Positions 15,405-25,446 of a stretch of 64,000 nucleotides of DNA are shown here, piece by piece. Location: the NCBI GenBank assembly GCA_021846565.1, contig JAJZWS010000008.1, positions 1 through 64,000 on the forward strand, read 5' to 3'. Both the position numbers and the translations under genes were made by a program. The notes beneath the pieces are model-generated. The model made no database searches. It was not told where the DNA came from and worked only from the letters and a program-made list of their open reading frames with translations. The stretch comes from Bacillota bacterium. GTDB lineage: Bacteria > Bacillota > Sulfobacillia > Sulfobacillales > JAIMBI01. Position 1 is the first letter of the stretch, and each line of letters opens with the position of its first letter.

Positions 15405-17222
15405 TCATCCCTCCCTTCTGGGCGCGCGCTTGCTCGCGCTGATTTCCTGAAACAACTGACTGATCTCCGCCGCCACCACCGGGTCGTCGGGGTCAGCCAC
15501 CGACTTTAGGTGCCGCCACTCGCGTTCCCGCCACTGGGTTTTCACCTGTTGGGCCAGCTCCATGACCAAGTCCCCCGAGACGGGCCACGGGACCGCCGCC
15601 GCCGCCGTGACCAGTTCCTGCGCCTCCGGCGGCAACCGCACCAGCCAGGTGGCCAGCGACGCACCGCCCTGCTCGACCAAGGCGGGCCACTCGGCACGAA
15701 TCGCCTCCCAACGGGGATCTCGACAGAGTTCGGGAAGCGCGGCCAAAACCCCTTCCATGCGGTCGGGAAATTGTATCAAGGACGCCAGCAAATTGACCTC
15801 CACATCCCGCGGGCCAAGATTTACCTCTGAACGGCGCATATTATGCCGGGTTTTTACCGAATTATTCCCGACCGGCCCTTGTTTCCCGCTGGAGCGCTGT
15901 GATAGAATCTTTTGCTCCACACCCCACGCCCTCTCCAGCAAAGCCGCATACTCCGTCCGCTCCACGGGGTCGGTCATGGCGTCCAACAGCTCCCGCATCT
16001 CGCGGACCGCCCGCGCCTTGGCCTCGGGCTGGACACGCACCGACCCCTGCCCATCCCGAATGCGGCGGGCCAGATATGGCATGCGCGCGCCGACGGCCGC
16101 CACCAGGGCCTCGGGCCCTTGCGCACTCACAAGCTCGTCGGCGTCCTTGGCCGGGTGGTAGTCGACCGACGAAACCGCGAGACCCTCCGCTGCGAGCACC
16201 ATGAATGCCCGGCGCACCGCCTCCTGCCCGGCCGCGTCCTGGTCATACGCACACACGACTTCATTTGTAAAACGCCTCAGATACCGAACATGTTCCACCG
16301 TCAGCGCGGTCCCGAGCGCCCCCACCGCCTCGGACAGGCCGACCCGGTGCATGGCCAGCACGTCCATGTATCCCTCGACAATGATGGGCGCCCGTCCCTG
16401 AGACCACGCCGCGCGCGCCCGGTCGGCCCCGTAAAGAATGCGGCCCTTGTGATACACCGGAGTCTCGGGCGTGTTCAGGTACTTGGGCACGCCCGCGTCG
16501 TCCACCACCGCGCGTCCGCCGAAGCCCACGACGCGTCCATCCGGATCGCGAATGGGAAAGGTGACCCGGCCCCTAAGGCGGTCATAAGCCCCACGGTCCC
16601 GCTCCACGGCCAACCCCGCCTCAACGACGTCTGCCACCGGATACCCCTGCTGGCGGAGGCTTCCGAGCAATCCCTCCCACTCATCGGGCGCCCACCCCAG
16701 GCCAAAGCCGTCCACCATCGACGCGGGAAGACCCCGACGCTCCAGGTACGCGCGGCCCGCCTGGCCAGCGCTGTCTGCCAGTGCGTGGCGAAAATACTGC
16801 TGGGCCGCCGCCAGCACCGCCAACAGGGCGGTGCGACGGCCGCCCCCGTGCCCCGTCCGATCCGGCAAGGCAATGCCCGCGCGGTCGGCCAGCTCGGCCA
16901 GCGCTTCGGGAAAGCTCTTGCCATCGCGCCGCATGAGAAACGTGAACACGTTGCCGCCCACCTGGCACCCGAAGCAGTAAAACAACTGCCGCGCCGAGTC
17001 CACGCTGAACGACGGCGACTTTTCGGCGTGAAAAGGACAAAGCCCCCAAAGCTTTTGGCCTCGCCGACGCAAGGTCACGGTTTCACCAATCACGGCGGCA
17101 ATATCGGTGGCGTCGCGCACGCGGTCCACCGTCGCCGCCCCCGAACCGTCGTCTGTTCGCACCCTATTCACCACGCCCCTGATTCGCGCTCGTCCATCCA
17201 GATTCCTGCTGGCCGACGTCAC
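15405..17222 (-). CDS. dnaG: DNA primase
   Basis: Synthesises RNA primers for replication. 605 residues from a GTG at 17222; later GTGs at 17174, 17171 and 17162 fit the normal family N-terminus better, so the true start is uncertain. The zinc domain is CPFHAEKSPSF with YCFGCQVGGN, the TOPRIM domain is PIIVEGYMDVLAMHRVG and VVCAYDQDAAGQEA, and a helicase-binding domain follows at the C-terminus. Followed by rpoD in the same transcript. In related genomes this pair adjoins ppdK, but here about 9.7 kb of accessory DNA lies between. Confidence 0.97.
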   Translation of the reverse strand: MTSASRNLDGRARIRGVVNRVRTDDGSGAATVDRVRDATDIAAVIGETVTLRRRGQKLWGLCPFHAEKSPSFSVDSARQLFYCFGCQVGGNVFTFLMRRDGKSFPEALAELADRAGIALPDRTGHGGGRRTALLAVLAAAQQYFRHALADSAGQAGRAYLERRGLPASMVDGFGLGWAPDEWEGLLGSLRQQGYPVADVVEAGLAVERDRGAYDRLRGRVTFPIRDPDGRVVGFGGRAVVDDAGVPKYLNTPETPVYHKGRILYGADRARAAWSQGRAPIIVEGYMDVLAMHRVGLSEAVGALGTALTVEHVRYLRRFTNEVVCAYDQDAAGQEAVRRAFMVLAAEGLAVSSVDYHPAKDADELVSAQGPEALVAAVGARMPYLARRIRDGQGSVRVQPEAKARAVREMRELLDAMTDPVERTEYAALLERAWGVEQKILSQRSSGKQGPVGNNSVKTRHNMRRSEVNLGPRDVEVNLLASLIQFPDRMEGVLAALPELCRDPRWEAIRAEWPALVEQGGASLATWLVRLPPEAQELVTAAAAVPWPVSGDLVMELAQQVKTQWREREWRHLKSVADPDDPVVAAEISQLFQEISASKRAPRREG

Positions 17223-17340
17223 GAGTGGCGCTTTGGAAAAATTCTGTGTGCGCAGTTCTCCCCACCCGCACTAGCAGGGAGAGTGGCTATCCATCGCGAA
17301 GCCCTCGGTGATGGCCGGCAATTTGAGGAGGGGCTTTGTC

Positions 17341-18321
17341 TTGCGGATATTGGTCTTGGGAGGCACCGTCTTTTTGGGACGCCACTTGGTCGAGGCCGCT
17401 GTGGCGGCGGGCCACGAGGTGACGCTGTTCAACCGCGGTCAGAGCGAGCCCCGGGTGTTTTCTCAGCTCGAGCAGATCCACGGTGACCGCGACGGAGGCC
17501 TGGCCCCGCTGCGGGACCGGCGTTGGGACGCGGTGGTGGACACGTCTGGCCGGCTGCCCCGGCTGGTAGCGGCGTCCGTGGCCGCGCTCGCCCGTGCCGG
17601 ACAATATTTGTTTGTGTCCTCCATCTCCGTCTACCGAGACGTCTCGTCTCCCGGCGTCCGGGAGAATGCCCCCGCCAAAACCCTCTCCCGCCCCGATTCC
17701 GAGGATGAAGGCACCGACTACGGCGCGCTTAAGTTTCTGTGCGAAGAGGAAGTGCGGTCGGCCTTCGGCGAGCGCGCCACGATTGTGCGACCGGGCCTGA
17801 TCGTCGGCCCCTGGGACCCGAGCGACCGGTTCACGTACTGGCCGGCCCGCCTGGATCGGGGCGGAGACGTGCTGGTGCCCGGCCGCCCGGATCGGCGCAT
17901 TCAGTTTGTGGACGGCCGCGACTTGGCCGCGTTCATGCTGCGGCTGGTAGAGCAGCGCATCCCGGGCACCTTCAACGCGGGCCAGCCGCCGGGCGCCGTC
18001 ACCATGGGCACCCTCATGGCGGCGTGCCAAGCCGTAGCCGCCAAGCCCTCGCGGCTCTACTGGGTTGACGACGCCTGGCTGACGCAGGAGGGCGTGGGCC
18101 AATGGATGGAGCTCCCGCTCTGGATAAATCCCACCCCGGATCGGAAGGGCTTTTACGAAGTGGACTGCACCCTCGCCCATGAGGCCGGCCTCACCCACCG
18201 AAGCCTCGCCGAGACGGTCCGCGACACCCTTTCGTGGCACCGCGAGCGCGAGCCTCACTCCTGGACCCAAACCGGGCTCGCGACCGAGCGGGAGCGGGAT
18301 CTGCTGGAGCGGGCGCCGTAA
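17341..18321 (+). CDS. NAD(P)-dependent epimerase/dehydratase-like extended SDR
   Basis: 326 residues. Rossmann start MRILVLGGTVFLGRHLVEAA with the GGTxFLGR form found in the CSP41/isoflavone-reductase-like group rather than GxxGxxG. The frame shows VFLFVSSISVYRDV-like strand 5 (QYLFVSSISVYRD) and IVRPGLIVGPWDPSDRFTYW, and the Y-x3-K pair lies in DYGALKFLCEE. Start TTG 17341, because GAGGAGGGG lies 8 bases upstream. Substrate unknown. It is divergent from dnaG and is the first gene of the accessory block. Confidence 0.85.
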   Translation: MRILVLGGTVFLGRHLVEAAVAAGHEVTLFNRGQSEPRVFSQLEQIHGDRDGGLAPLRDRRWDAVVDTSGRLPRLVAASVAALARAGQYLFVSSISVYRDVSSPGVRENAPAKTLSRPDSEDEGTDYGALKFLCEEEVRSAFGERATIVRPGLIVGPWDPSDRFTYWPARLDRGGDVLVPGRPDRRIQFVDGRDLAAFMLRLVEQRIPGTFNAGQPPGAVTMGTLMAACQAVAAKPSRLYWVDDAWLTQEGVGQWMELPLWINPTPDRKGFYEVDCTLAHEAGLTHRSLAETVRDTLSWHREREPHSWTQTGLATERERDLLERAP

Positions 18322-19054
18322 CGCACCCGCGGAAGCGGCCCCCACCTCCAGTGCGACGTCCAGGAGAGGGACACAGTGGCGTCCTGACGGCGCGCATCCC
18401 CTCCCGCCAGGCAGACCACCGACTGGAGTTGGCGACGCCCACGCCTCCGGGGCGGTACGGGGACATGATGGGCAAACAGCCGCCGCTACAACGGCGCGTC
18501 CTCCCTGGAGTCCCGTCCCATTGCGTCGGACAACCGCATCATGTGGTTCATCGCGGCGCGGCCATCATCATCCCGAACCCAACCGTACGCCAATCATCAC
18601 GCGAAACGGCGACGAGAGCCCCTTTGCCTGGTCGCGAGTCACCTCATCTTGCACGACATAGCCGCGACAGCCCGCGCGCCCGAACTCCCCCAGGTGCTGG
18701 AGGCTTTCCGCCTCGCGCTGTTGAGGCGCAATCCCCGACGTGGTCCGGCTGTTCATTCCCGCCCTCCCGCACCCGCCCCATCAAGGGGGAGTTATACGAT
18801 GTCGCCGTATCTCACCGCACCGGGTGGACCCGGAACCGAGTAGATGGCCAGCCGCGCGAGCACGCAGCACGATTAGCCACCCCGGAACGCCGCCTACCGC
18901 CAGGGTGAAAAAATTTCTCATTGCGGCGACGTGGTGGCAGGAGAATGGCGGTTCAACGCGAATCTGCCGGCGCACTGCTGCGAGATGCCTTGATCCCCGG
19001 AGAAGCAAGGCGCGGCGGAAGCCCCAAGGGGCGACGGCAGAAAGAGGTGAGAAG
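18322..19054. other. Gene-poor stretch with one small candidate gene
   Basis: About 730 bases between the SDR and the FAD oxidase. Apart from the 62-codon frame described separately I see no coherent coding frame, RNA gene, or repeat. The last 150 bases contain a purine-rich leader (AAAGAGGTGAGAAG) feeding the GTG start of the oxidase. Confidence 0.5.
18568..18756 (-). CDS. Hypothetical 62-residue protein
   Basis: Not recognised. A short soluble reading frame (MNSRTTSGIAPQQREAESL and so on) with a very good ribosome site, GGGAGGGCGGGA, immediately before ATG 18756. The middle (GEFGRAGCRGYVVQDEVTRDQ) looks like a normal globular protein. It stands alone on the minus strand in an otherwise empty stretch. 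It could be a remnant. Confidence 0.35.
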   Translation of the reverse strand: MNSRTTSGIAPQQREAESLQHLGEFGRAGCRGYVVQDEVTRDQAKGLSSPFRVMIGVRLGSG

Positions 19055-20215
19055 GTGGCGGACGCATCCGTGATTATCGTTGGGGGCGGCATCATCGGGC
19101 TTAGCACTGCGTTCGAGATGGCCCAACGACAAAGTCATGCGGGCATCACGGTATTGGAGCGCAACCGCGTGGGATCCGGCACCACGTCGAAGGCCACTGG
19201 CGGCATTCGCACTCAATTTTCGTCGGAAACCAACGTGCGGCTGGCACTGCTGTCGCGTGAGCGATTTGCGCACTGGCAAGGTATTTACGGCGGCAATCCC
19301 CGCTTTGTCCGCATCGGATACTTGTTCGTCACGGCTAGCGAGCGGCAGGCGGCGCTGTTGCAGGCTGGTGCCCGGGAGCAACGGCGCTGGGGGGTGGAGG
19401 TGTCAATGCTGACGCCCCCGGAGCTGGCACGGACCGTACCGGGTATGGCGACCGGTGATCTGCGTGTGGGCACGTTTACCGAATCCGACGGCATGGCCGA
19501 CCCCGGTGCCGCCACTGCAGCGCTGGAGTCCGCGTGCCGCCGTGCCGGTGTGACGCTGCGCGAGGGCGCGGAGGTGCAATCCGTGCGCATAGGCACGGAT
19601 GGCGCCGCCACCGGGGTCATTCTAAAGGACGGAACGCCCTTGTCGGCGGATCGGGTGGTGGTGGCGTGCGGGCCCTGGACAGCGCCCCTGCTGGCCACCA
19701 TTGGCTTGTCGGTGCCCATCCGCCCTCACCATCGCCAGGTTTACCGAACCGGGCCCCTTCCCGCCTGGCCTCCCACCATTCCGCTGACCGTGGACCTGGA
19801 TACCGGCCTCTATTGTCACAGTGATGGTGGTGCGGTCGTTTTTGGCGGCGGCGACCGGGATACGTCCCCCAGTTTCGACGATGGAGCCCGGCCGTCCGAC
19901 GTCGTGCGCCTCGGGGACGCGCTAATAAAGCGCTGGCCCCGGTTGGGGGAGGCCCCCATCACCCACACGTGGGCAGGCCTGCGCGAAATGACGCCCGACG
20001 ACCACGGGGTGGTGGGCGAACTGCCGGACCACCCCGGCCTCTTTGTCGCGGCGGGATTTAGTGGCCATGGCTTCATGCAGGCTCCGGCCGTTGGCCTGAT
20101 AATGGCTGCGTTGGCGACGGGGAGTCCTTCCCCGGTGGATGCATCGGCGCTGCACCCTGGCCGTTTTCTCCGCAACGAAGATAGGCGGGACACCGCGGAG
20201 CGGTATGTGTTTTAA
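19055..20215 (+). CDS. FAD-dependent amino-acid oxidase (DAO/sarcosine oxidase-like)
   Basis: 386 residues of the DadA/SoxB/glycine-oxidase family. FAD-binding start ASVIIVGGGIIGLSTAFEMA, then GSGTTSKATGGIRTQFSSE, and the C-terminal closing motif HTWAGLREMTPDDHGVVGE with VAAGFSGHGFMQAPAVG. It oxidises an amine or D-amino acid with FAD. Start is GTG 19055 with AAAGAGGTGAGAA upstream. It is followed 51 bases later by a racemase-like gene on the same strand, and an amino-acid permease converges on the pair, which suggests use of an amino acid as nutrient. Confidence 0.88.
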   Translation: MADASVIIVGGGIIGLSTAFEMAQRQSHAGITVLERNRVGSGTTSKATGGIRTQFSSETNVRLALLSRERFAHWQGIYGGNPRFVRIGYLFVTASERQAALLQAGAREQRRWGVEVSMLTPPELARTVPGMATGDLRVGTFTESDGMADPGAATAALESACRRAGVTLREGAEVQSVRIGTDGAATGVILKDGTPLSADRVVVACGPWTAPLLATIGLSVPIRPHHRQVYRTGPLPAWPPTIPLTVDLDTGLYCHSDGGAVVFGGGDRDTSPSFDDGARPSDVVRLGDALIKRWPRLGEAPITHTWAGLREMTPDDHGVVGELPDHPGLFVAAGFSGHGFMQAPAVGLIMAALATGSPSPVDASALHPGRFLRNEDRRDTAERYVF

Positions 20216-20266
20216 CGACCGTTGGCCGCGTGGCGGCTGAGGGCGGGACGGAAAGGAGATGGGTCC

Positions 20267-20974
20267 ATGATAGTGGGGGGACAGCCGTTCTACGGACAAC
20301 GCTTAGGGGTGGTTCTGTTGGACGCTCGGTATCCTCGCCTTCCCGGAGACGTCGGGCACGCGGACACCTACGAGAGCCCGGTGCAGTTCGAGGTGGTTCC
20401 CGGCCTGACGGCCGATCGTTTGATTCATCACTTCGACGCCGAGATCCTGGGCCTGGTGCAGGACACCCTGCAGCGTCTGGCGAACCACGGCGCGACCGTG
20501 GCCGTGGGCGGGTGCGGATTTTTCGCCCGCGTGCACCGCGAGTTGCGCGACCAGGGACCGATCCCTTTCTTGTCATCGTCCCTGCTCCAGGTGCCGTGGC
20601 TCCGGATGCTTTACGGCGACCCCGTGGGCGTCCTCACCATTGATGAGGCGTCCCTGACCGATCAGTACGTCCATGACGCGGGGTGGTCGCGCACGGATCC
20701 CGTCGTCGTGCAGGGGATCGATCCGGCGTCGCTGTTCTGGCATGTCTACTTTGAAAACCGGGACCGGTTCGACCCGTCCGTGATGGAAGCCGATGTCGTG
20801 CGGGCAGCGGTCCGCTTGGCCGCGCGCGCGCCGACCCTGCGTGCACTGGTGCTGGAATGCACCAACATGGCGCCGTTTGCCGCCGCCGTGCAAGCGGCGG
20901 TGCCGGTGCCCATCTTTGACATCCAGGGACTGGCTCACTTTGCCGCCCACGCCGCGGACCGGCACCCCTACTGA
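20267..20974 (+). CDS. Aspartate/glutamate/hydantoin racemase superfamily protein
   Basis: 235 residues. Two cysteines lie in the expected places for two-base racemases: VAVGGCGFFA (about Cys85) and VLECTNMAPF (about Cys204), the latter matching the LGCTHF/ECTNM active-site loop. The start (RLGVVLLDARYPRLPGDVGH) is typical of the aspartate/glutamate racemase and arylmalonate decarboxylase-like group. It may invert an amino acid so that the FAD oxidase before it can act. AAAGGAG precedes ATG 20267. Exact substrate unknown. Confidence 0.75.
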   Translation: MIVGGQPFYGQRLGVVLLDARYPRLPGDVGHADTYESPVQFEVVPGLTADRLIHHFDAEILGLVQDTLQRLANHGATVAVGGCGFFARVHRELRDQGPIPFLSSSLLQVPWLRMLYGDPVGVLTIDEASLTDQYVHDAGWSRTDPVVVQGIDPASLFWHVYFENRDRFDPSVMEADVVRAAVRLAARAPTLRALVLECTNMAPFAAAVQAAVPVPIFDIQGLAHFAAHAADRHPY

Positions 20975-21067
20975 CAAGCAGCCCTGGGCAGCCGTCCGAC
21001 GCCCCGAGGGCATTTTGTCCTCGGAGCGTCGGCTTGCGGTCGTATAGCTCGTATTTCCAGATGCCAG

Positions 21068-22618
21068 CTACCCTGACGCGGCTTGTGAGACGTCGGTGGC
21101 GGGCGCCTGCCCCAGGGCGGGCAGACGGGCAGCCACACCCCAGGGCAAAAATACCGCGACGGACACGACCACCACGATGGCACTCCCGAGTGGCATGGGC
21201 AGCAGCGACAGGCTCCCCACCCCCCCGATGTACGTCATGCCCACGAGGAACGCGATATAGGCCACGTACCAGATGGCGTTGCGCCACGCGTCCACTTTGT
21301 ACCACACCCCAAACACGAGCGACGCCGCGGCTACCAGGATTGTGGCATAGGGCACCGACGGCCACCCACTCCAGTAGACGATGAGCGACGCAAAGGCAAA
21401 CGCCGACCCGGCGATCAGACCCCCCGCCTTGTACAGACCCGGATGCCCGGCCCGCCGCACCGCCAGCATCACCACCGGATTGATGGCGTACCCGAGATAG
21501 CCGGCGACCACCGCATCGCCGATGAGTCCGTAAATGGACGGCAGCGGTGCCGCGATGTACGCCACAATCGCTCCGACGATGGTGAACACCAGCAGCGCCC
21601 AAAAAGGAATGGCGTACCGCTCGTTCAGCTCTTTCAACTTGTTGCTGACGATGCCGGTCCGGCTCATGGCAAACAACGTCCGGCTGCCACCGCCCTGGTA
21701 GATGTATCCGGTCACGAAGGGTCCCAGAATGGCAATGACCAGGGTCACCGCAATGAGCCAGTGCAGGTTTGCGTTGCTGGCGATCGTTAGGAATGGGTTG
21801 CCCGGAATCTTCGTCAGGCTGCTCCACTGGCCCACCGGCAACTTCAACTGCTTCCAGTTGAGCGCCAGCATGAACCCAAAGGCGAACAAGAGGTTCAGCA
21901 CGGTTTGTCCAATCAGCGCCCATACCAAAGCCCGTCCGATGCGCTTGGGTTCCTTCATCTCTTCCGCATAATCGGGTATGACACGGATGGCGCCAAAGGA
22001 AAACATCGCCAGGGGGATCGCGACAAACACTCCGCTCATGCCGAACGGCATGAACCCACCGAATCGAAAGAAGTTCACGGTGCGAAACACGGTCACGAAC
22101 CCGATGGCCGCCGCCATATACAAGAACAGCTTCACAATTCCCAGCCAACGCGTGGTTTTGCCAAAGTTTTTTATCCCGAAGTAGTTGAACGGAAGAAAAA
22201 ACAGCATGAATAGCACGCCCAGGAGCGCTCCCAAGGTCGTGGGATCGCCCGTCGCAGCATTGACCAGATGCGGATAGAAGTAGTTCAACCCTTCTGCGGT
22301 GGCCAGTGCCTCAATTGGGGGGATGAACAGGTACCAGAACAAGTTCGCGAACGCGTTGATGACGTTGGTCGTGCGCCCATGCGTATAAGCGCTATAGCGC
22401 GATGGCCCCCCGGCCTCGGGATAGGCGTAGGCGGTTTCCACGTAAGTCAGCGTCAGGGGGAGATACATTACGAACCCAATGATCCAGGCCAGGATCACGC
22501 CCGGACCGGCGTCCGCCGTCATCGCGGCATTGCTGAACAGCACGCCCGTACCGACAGCGCCCACAATCCCAATAATGACCAGGTTGACGATGCTCAGTTC
22601 CTTCCGAAGCCCGCCCAC
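21068..22618 (-). CDS. APC-superfamily amino acid permease
   Basis: About 516 residues with roughly 12 to 14 membrane helices. The start of helix 1, LVIIGIVGAVGTGVLFSNAAMTA, has the GxG unwound segment typical of APC transporters. YPEAGGPSRYS and later SMPFGMSGVFVAIPLAMF-like segments complete the core. I chose GTG 22618 because AAGGAG lies 10 bases upstream; a longer TTG start at 22693 is possible. It converges on the oxidase-racemase pair, making uptake of their amino acid substrate a reasonable inference. Confidence 0.88.
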   Translation of the reverse strand: MGGLRKELSIVNLVIIGIVGAVGTGVLFSNAAMTADAGPGVILAWIIGFVMYLPLTLTYVETAYAYPEAGGPSRYSAYTHGRTTNVINAFANLFWYLFIPPIEALATAEGLNYFYPHLVNAATGDPTTLGALLGVLFMLFFLPFNYFGIKNFGKTTRWLGIVKLFLYMAAAIGFVTVFRTVNFFRFGGFMPFGMSGVFVAIPLAMFSFGAIRVIPDYAEEMKEPKRIGRALVWALIGQTVLNLLFAFGFMLALNWKQLKLPVGQWSSLTKIPGNPFLTIASNANLHWLIAVTLVIAILGPFVTGYIYQGGGSRTLFAMSRTGIVSNKLKELNERYAIPFWALLVFTIVGAIVAYIAAPLPSIYGLIGDAVVAGYLGYAINPVVMLAVRRAGHPGLYKAGGLIAGSAFAFASLIVYWSGWPSVPYATILVAAASLVFGVWYKVDAWRNAIWYVAYIAFLVGMTYIGGVGSLSLLPMPLGSAIVVVVSVAVFLPWGVAARLPALGQAPATDVSQAASG

Positions 22619-22825
22619 TCGCCTCACACTCCTTGGCGTATCGGATGTTGGCTCCACGACCGGCCGCGGCGACCTTGATCTTCCCGCGATCAATCACGTC
22701 TGGTGCGTGGCAGCGGAAGATTCGGCACCTTTCGCCGTTGTCCTGCCAGCGGAAGCGCCCAAGCCAGCTTTCTCCCCATGCTCACTGCGGCACCGGGCAG
22801 ATGCGACCCTCAGTCGAGCGCGCGG

Positions 22826-23746
22826 CTATCCGGCTGCCACGACCGACACCGACGGGGGGGCCAGTCGAGAGCGCATAACTCCTGCCACTCCCATCAACAG
22901 CAACGCGCCTCCCACTGCGGTGTGCAGTGTCAGAGGCTCCCCCAGTACCAGTGCACCTAGAAGCACCGCAATCACGGGATTCACAAACGCATAGGTGCCA
23001 GCGATGGTCATTGGCAGCAGGCGCACCGCGGCGGCAAAGCTGGCATACGCCAGCGCCCCCACCACCACCAGGTACAGCGCCGCCGCCGCCGTGGGTGCGT
23101 CCCAGTGCGGCCACGGCTCGTGAGCCGCCCAGGTCAGCGCGAGGAACACCGGGGCGGCCAACCACTCCTGCCAGGTCGCACTCACCAGCGACGGAACTGA
23201 CCGGAGCCGGGTGTGCTGCACCACCAAGCTCCCGGCCTGGGCGATGGCCGCCAACAGCAGCCACAGCACATCCACGGCATGACCCCCACGAATCTGAGCA
23301 GGCACATTGGACAGCACCACCAACCCGGCACAACCCAGACCCATCCCGACGACCAGTGCCCACGACCGCCGCTGGCGTCCCGCCAGCAGGTCGATCGCGC
23401 CCACCAGCAACGGCACCATCCCCATCATAAGTGCGGCATAGCCGGTGGCCAGATGGCGCTCTGCCACCATGATGAGTCCGTTGGCACCGACCCACAGCAG
23501 GAGACCAGCCAGTCCCGCCCACGCCAACTGCTGCCAGGGCACCCTGAGCGACTGGCGCGCCAGCGCCGCCATGCCCGCCAGGATCCCTCCGCCCAGCACC
23601 ATGCGGATGAAGCCCAGCATCATCGGGGGGGCACCGTGAGGTCCTCGCACGGCAATCCCGATGGCCAAAAACGTCGATCCCCACACCACATACACCACTA
23701 GGAGATTGGCCATGCCCCAGCGTGCGGATGCCGGCGTTCCCTCCAC
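22826..23746 (-). CDS. EamA/DMT-family exporter
   Basis: 306 residues with ten predicted helices in two EamA repeats. Repeat 1 begins ANLLVVYVVWGSTFLAIGIA and repeat 2 covers VDVLWLLLAAIAQAGSLVVQ to FVNPVIAVLLGALVLGEPL, the usual end of the second repeat. These carriers export amino acids or other small metabolites. GTG 23746 or ATG 23713 may be the start. It lies upstream of the permease on the same strand, with 207 bases between. Confidence 0.9.
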   Translation of the reverse strand: MEGTPASARWGMANLLVVYVVWGSTFLAIGIAVRGPHGAPPMMLGFIRMVLGGGILAGMAALARQSLRVPWQQLAWAGLAGLLLWVGANGLIMVAERHLATGYAALMMGMVPLLVGAIDLLAGRQRRSWALVVGMGLGCAGLVVLSNVPAQIRGGHAVDVLWLLLAAIAQAGSLVVQHTRLRSVPSLVSATWQEWLAAPVFLALTWAAHEPWPHWDAPTAAAALYLVVVGALAYASFAAAVRLLPMTIAGTYAFVNPVIAVLLGALVLGEPLTLHTAVGGALLLMGVAGVMRSRLAPPSVSVVAAG

Positions 23747-24025
23747 GATGTGCCCGCCCCTTCACGCAGTCCGCTGTGTGCACCGTGAGAACGGGCGCGT
23801 CCCCTGGCCAGACGCATGCCCGCACTGCGTCTCGGCAGAAGCATCGTACAGGACATCTGGCCAACTCACCACACGGCGGATGGTTTCATGCCAGACGGCG
23901 GACGACGTCCGCTGCCCCTTGGATTAAACGCGGTGAGCCAGATGGACCAGGTCACGGCGCCGCACCATCCTCGTGCCGCCAACGTCAGTACCTTCCGCAC
24001 CCGCCCGCGTTACACCAGCAGGGCG
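23747..24025. other. Intergenic edge of a decayed region, no gene seen
   Basis: About 280 bases between the EamA exporter and the hypothetical gene. Open frames here lack ribosome sites and natural composition. It marks the border of the transposase graveyard that runs to 26.9 kb. Confidence 0.4.
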
Positions 24026-24400
24026 TCAAACCGCGCCCCGTTCCACGGGGGCGGGTTTCGGGAACGCGCCGTCCCACCACATCGCCGGCTCGTCCTCCAG
24101 ACTATGCACGGAGCGAGGCCGTGGCGGCCAATTTCGTTCGGCGAGCCGACGCGCGAGCTCGTCCGGCACGTCGCAGCACCGGAGGTCCAGGCGACTCCGA
24201 CGGTGCGCGCATACCGCCTGAGCACATCGCGTTCCTTCCACGCCCAAATTCCGTTGTGACAAGATCACGGAGATGGCCTGCAGCAGCAGGCTGTCCGTCA
24301 GGACCCGGTGCAGGAGTTTCACCCGCCGTTTGGGGGCGTCAAACAGGTCGAGGGCGAGCTGCCCCAGCCACTCATCCGACGAAAGGCGCATGGCCGGCAT
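24026..24400 (-). CDS. Hypothetical 124-residue protein
   Basis: Not recognised. ATG 24400 has a strong ribosome site (TTTGGAGGACGAC). The protein starts MPAMRLSSDEWLGQLALDLF and is soluble, with an Arg-rich middle (about residues 65-95) and a Trp/Pro-rich end. It ends in a frame that could be altered by a frameshift, since another minus frame stays open past its stop. It borders transposase remnants and may itself be a passenger or broken gene. Confidence 0.4.
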   Translation of the reverse strand: MPAMRLSSDEWLGQLALDLFDAPKRRVKLLHRVLTDSLLLQAISVILSQRNLGVEGTRCAQAVCAHRRSRLDLRCCDVPDELARRLAERNWPPRPRSVHSLEDEPAMWWDGAFPKPAPVERGAV

Positions 24401-24452
24401 GTCGTCCTCCAAACGGCGCCCGCGTGCGCTTGTCTGACCGGGCTAAGCCGCA

Positions 24453-25345
24453 CATGAACACGACCCGTGGGCGGGTGGCGGAGGCGACCGTGCGGAAGTG
24501 GGTCATGCGGCAGCCGGACCGCGCCACCCTGCTGGTGTGTTCCGACGCCGGCCCGACGGCGTTTGGATGGCAGCGGGCGGGGCTCGGCGGGACGTGCCGG
24601 ATCTGGTGCTGACCCGGCCGACGGATCGCATGAAGGCGGACCGGCGGGATGCCCGCCACTTAGCGGACGCGTTGCGCTCGGGGACGCTGACGCTGGGGCC
24701 ATCGAGGCGGAGCCAGCCGTCCGGGACTGGGTGCGGGCGCGGACGCTGGCGGTGCCGGTCCGGCAGTGGGTCCAGAGCGCGCTGCCGTGGTGGGGTCTCC
24801 GGCTGCCGGGGAGCCTGGCCACAGGGGGGCCAGCCTACCGGGCCCGGCTCGCTCACGCCGACGCCGGGCCCCCGGGACCAGGTATGGGCGGAGTTCCTGA
24901 CAATGGGACGAAGCAGACACGCGGGTGGACCAAATCACCCGGTCACGGCCGGCCACGTGGCCGGCACACCCACTCGCGCCGCTGATGCGCGCGTGGCAGG
25001 GGTTGTGGGACATCGACGGGCTCACGGCCACGACACTGGCCATGGAGCTGCGTGACCTTGCGACCTTCACGCACCCGCGGTCGGTCATGGCCTGGGGGGG
25101 CCGGCCAAAACGTCCCGTGGCGTCACGCGGCACCAGGCGGGATCACGAAGAGGAACCGGGCACATCCTCGCCGCACCTTGGTCGAAGCCGCGCACCGCTA
25201 TCGGTTCCGTCGCCGGCGGGACGGGGCCCTGGAGGCGCCGCCTCGTGGCACGGGGAGCCTGGGTACGACCGTCAGCGCCATCAGCGGGCGGCTGCAGCAA
25301 CGGCGCAAGAACTGTGCGGGTCCCTGTGGGCAATGGCGGTCTGGA
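24453..25345 (+). mobile_element. Decayed IS110-family transposase
   Basis: A broken DEDD transposase of the IS110/IS492 type. Fragments appear in order but in different frames: LLVCSDAGPTAFG (the CYEAGP-like site), TDRMKADRRDARHLADALRS (the classic DRVKTDRRDA block), AEPAVRDWVRARTLAV, then the Transposase_20 part GLWDIDGLTATTLAMELRDL with FTHPRSVMAWGG, and finally GGITKRNRAHPRRTLVEAAHR. At least four frameshifts separate them. IS110 elements lack long terminal inverted repeats, so I cannot set exact ends. It is not functional. Confidence 0.8.
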
Positions 25346-25446
25346 TCCGCGTCCAGGCTCCGGAGGCGGTGCCGCCCGCCGCGTCAGCCGGATCGCGGGT
25401 CCTGGATCCTGGAGCTGTGAGCCCTGACCAGGACCTCGGCACGGGG

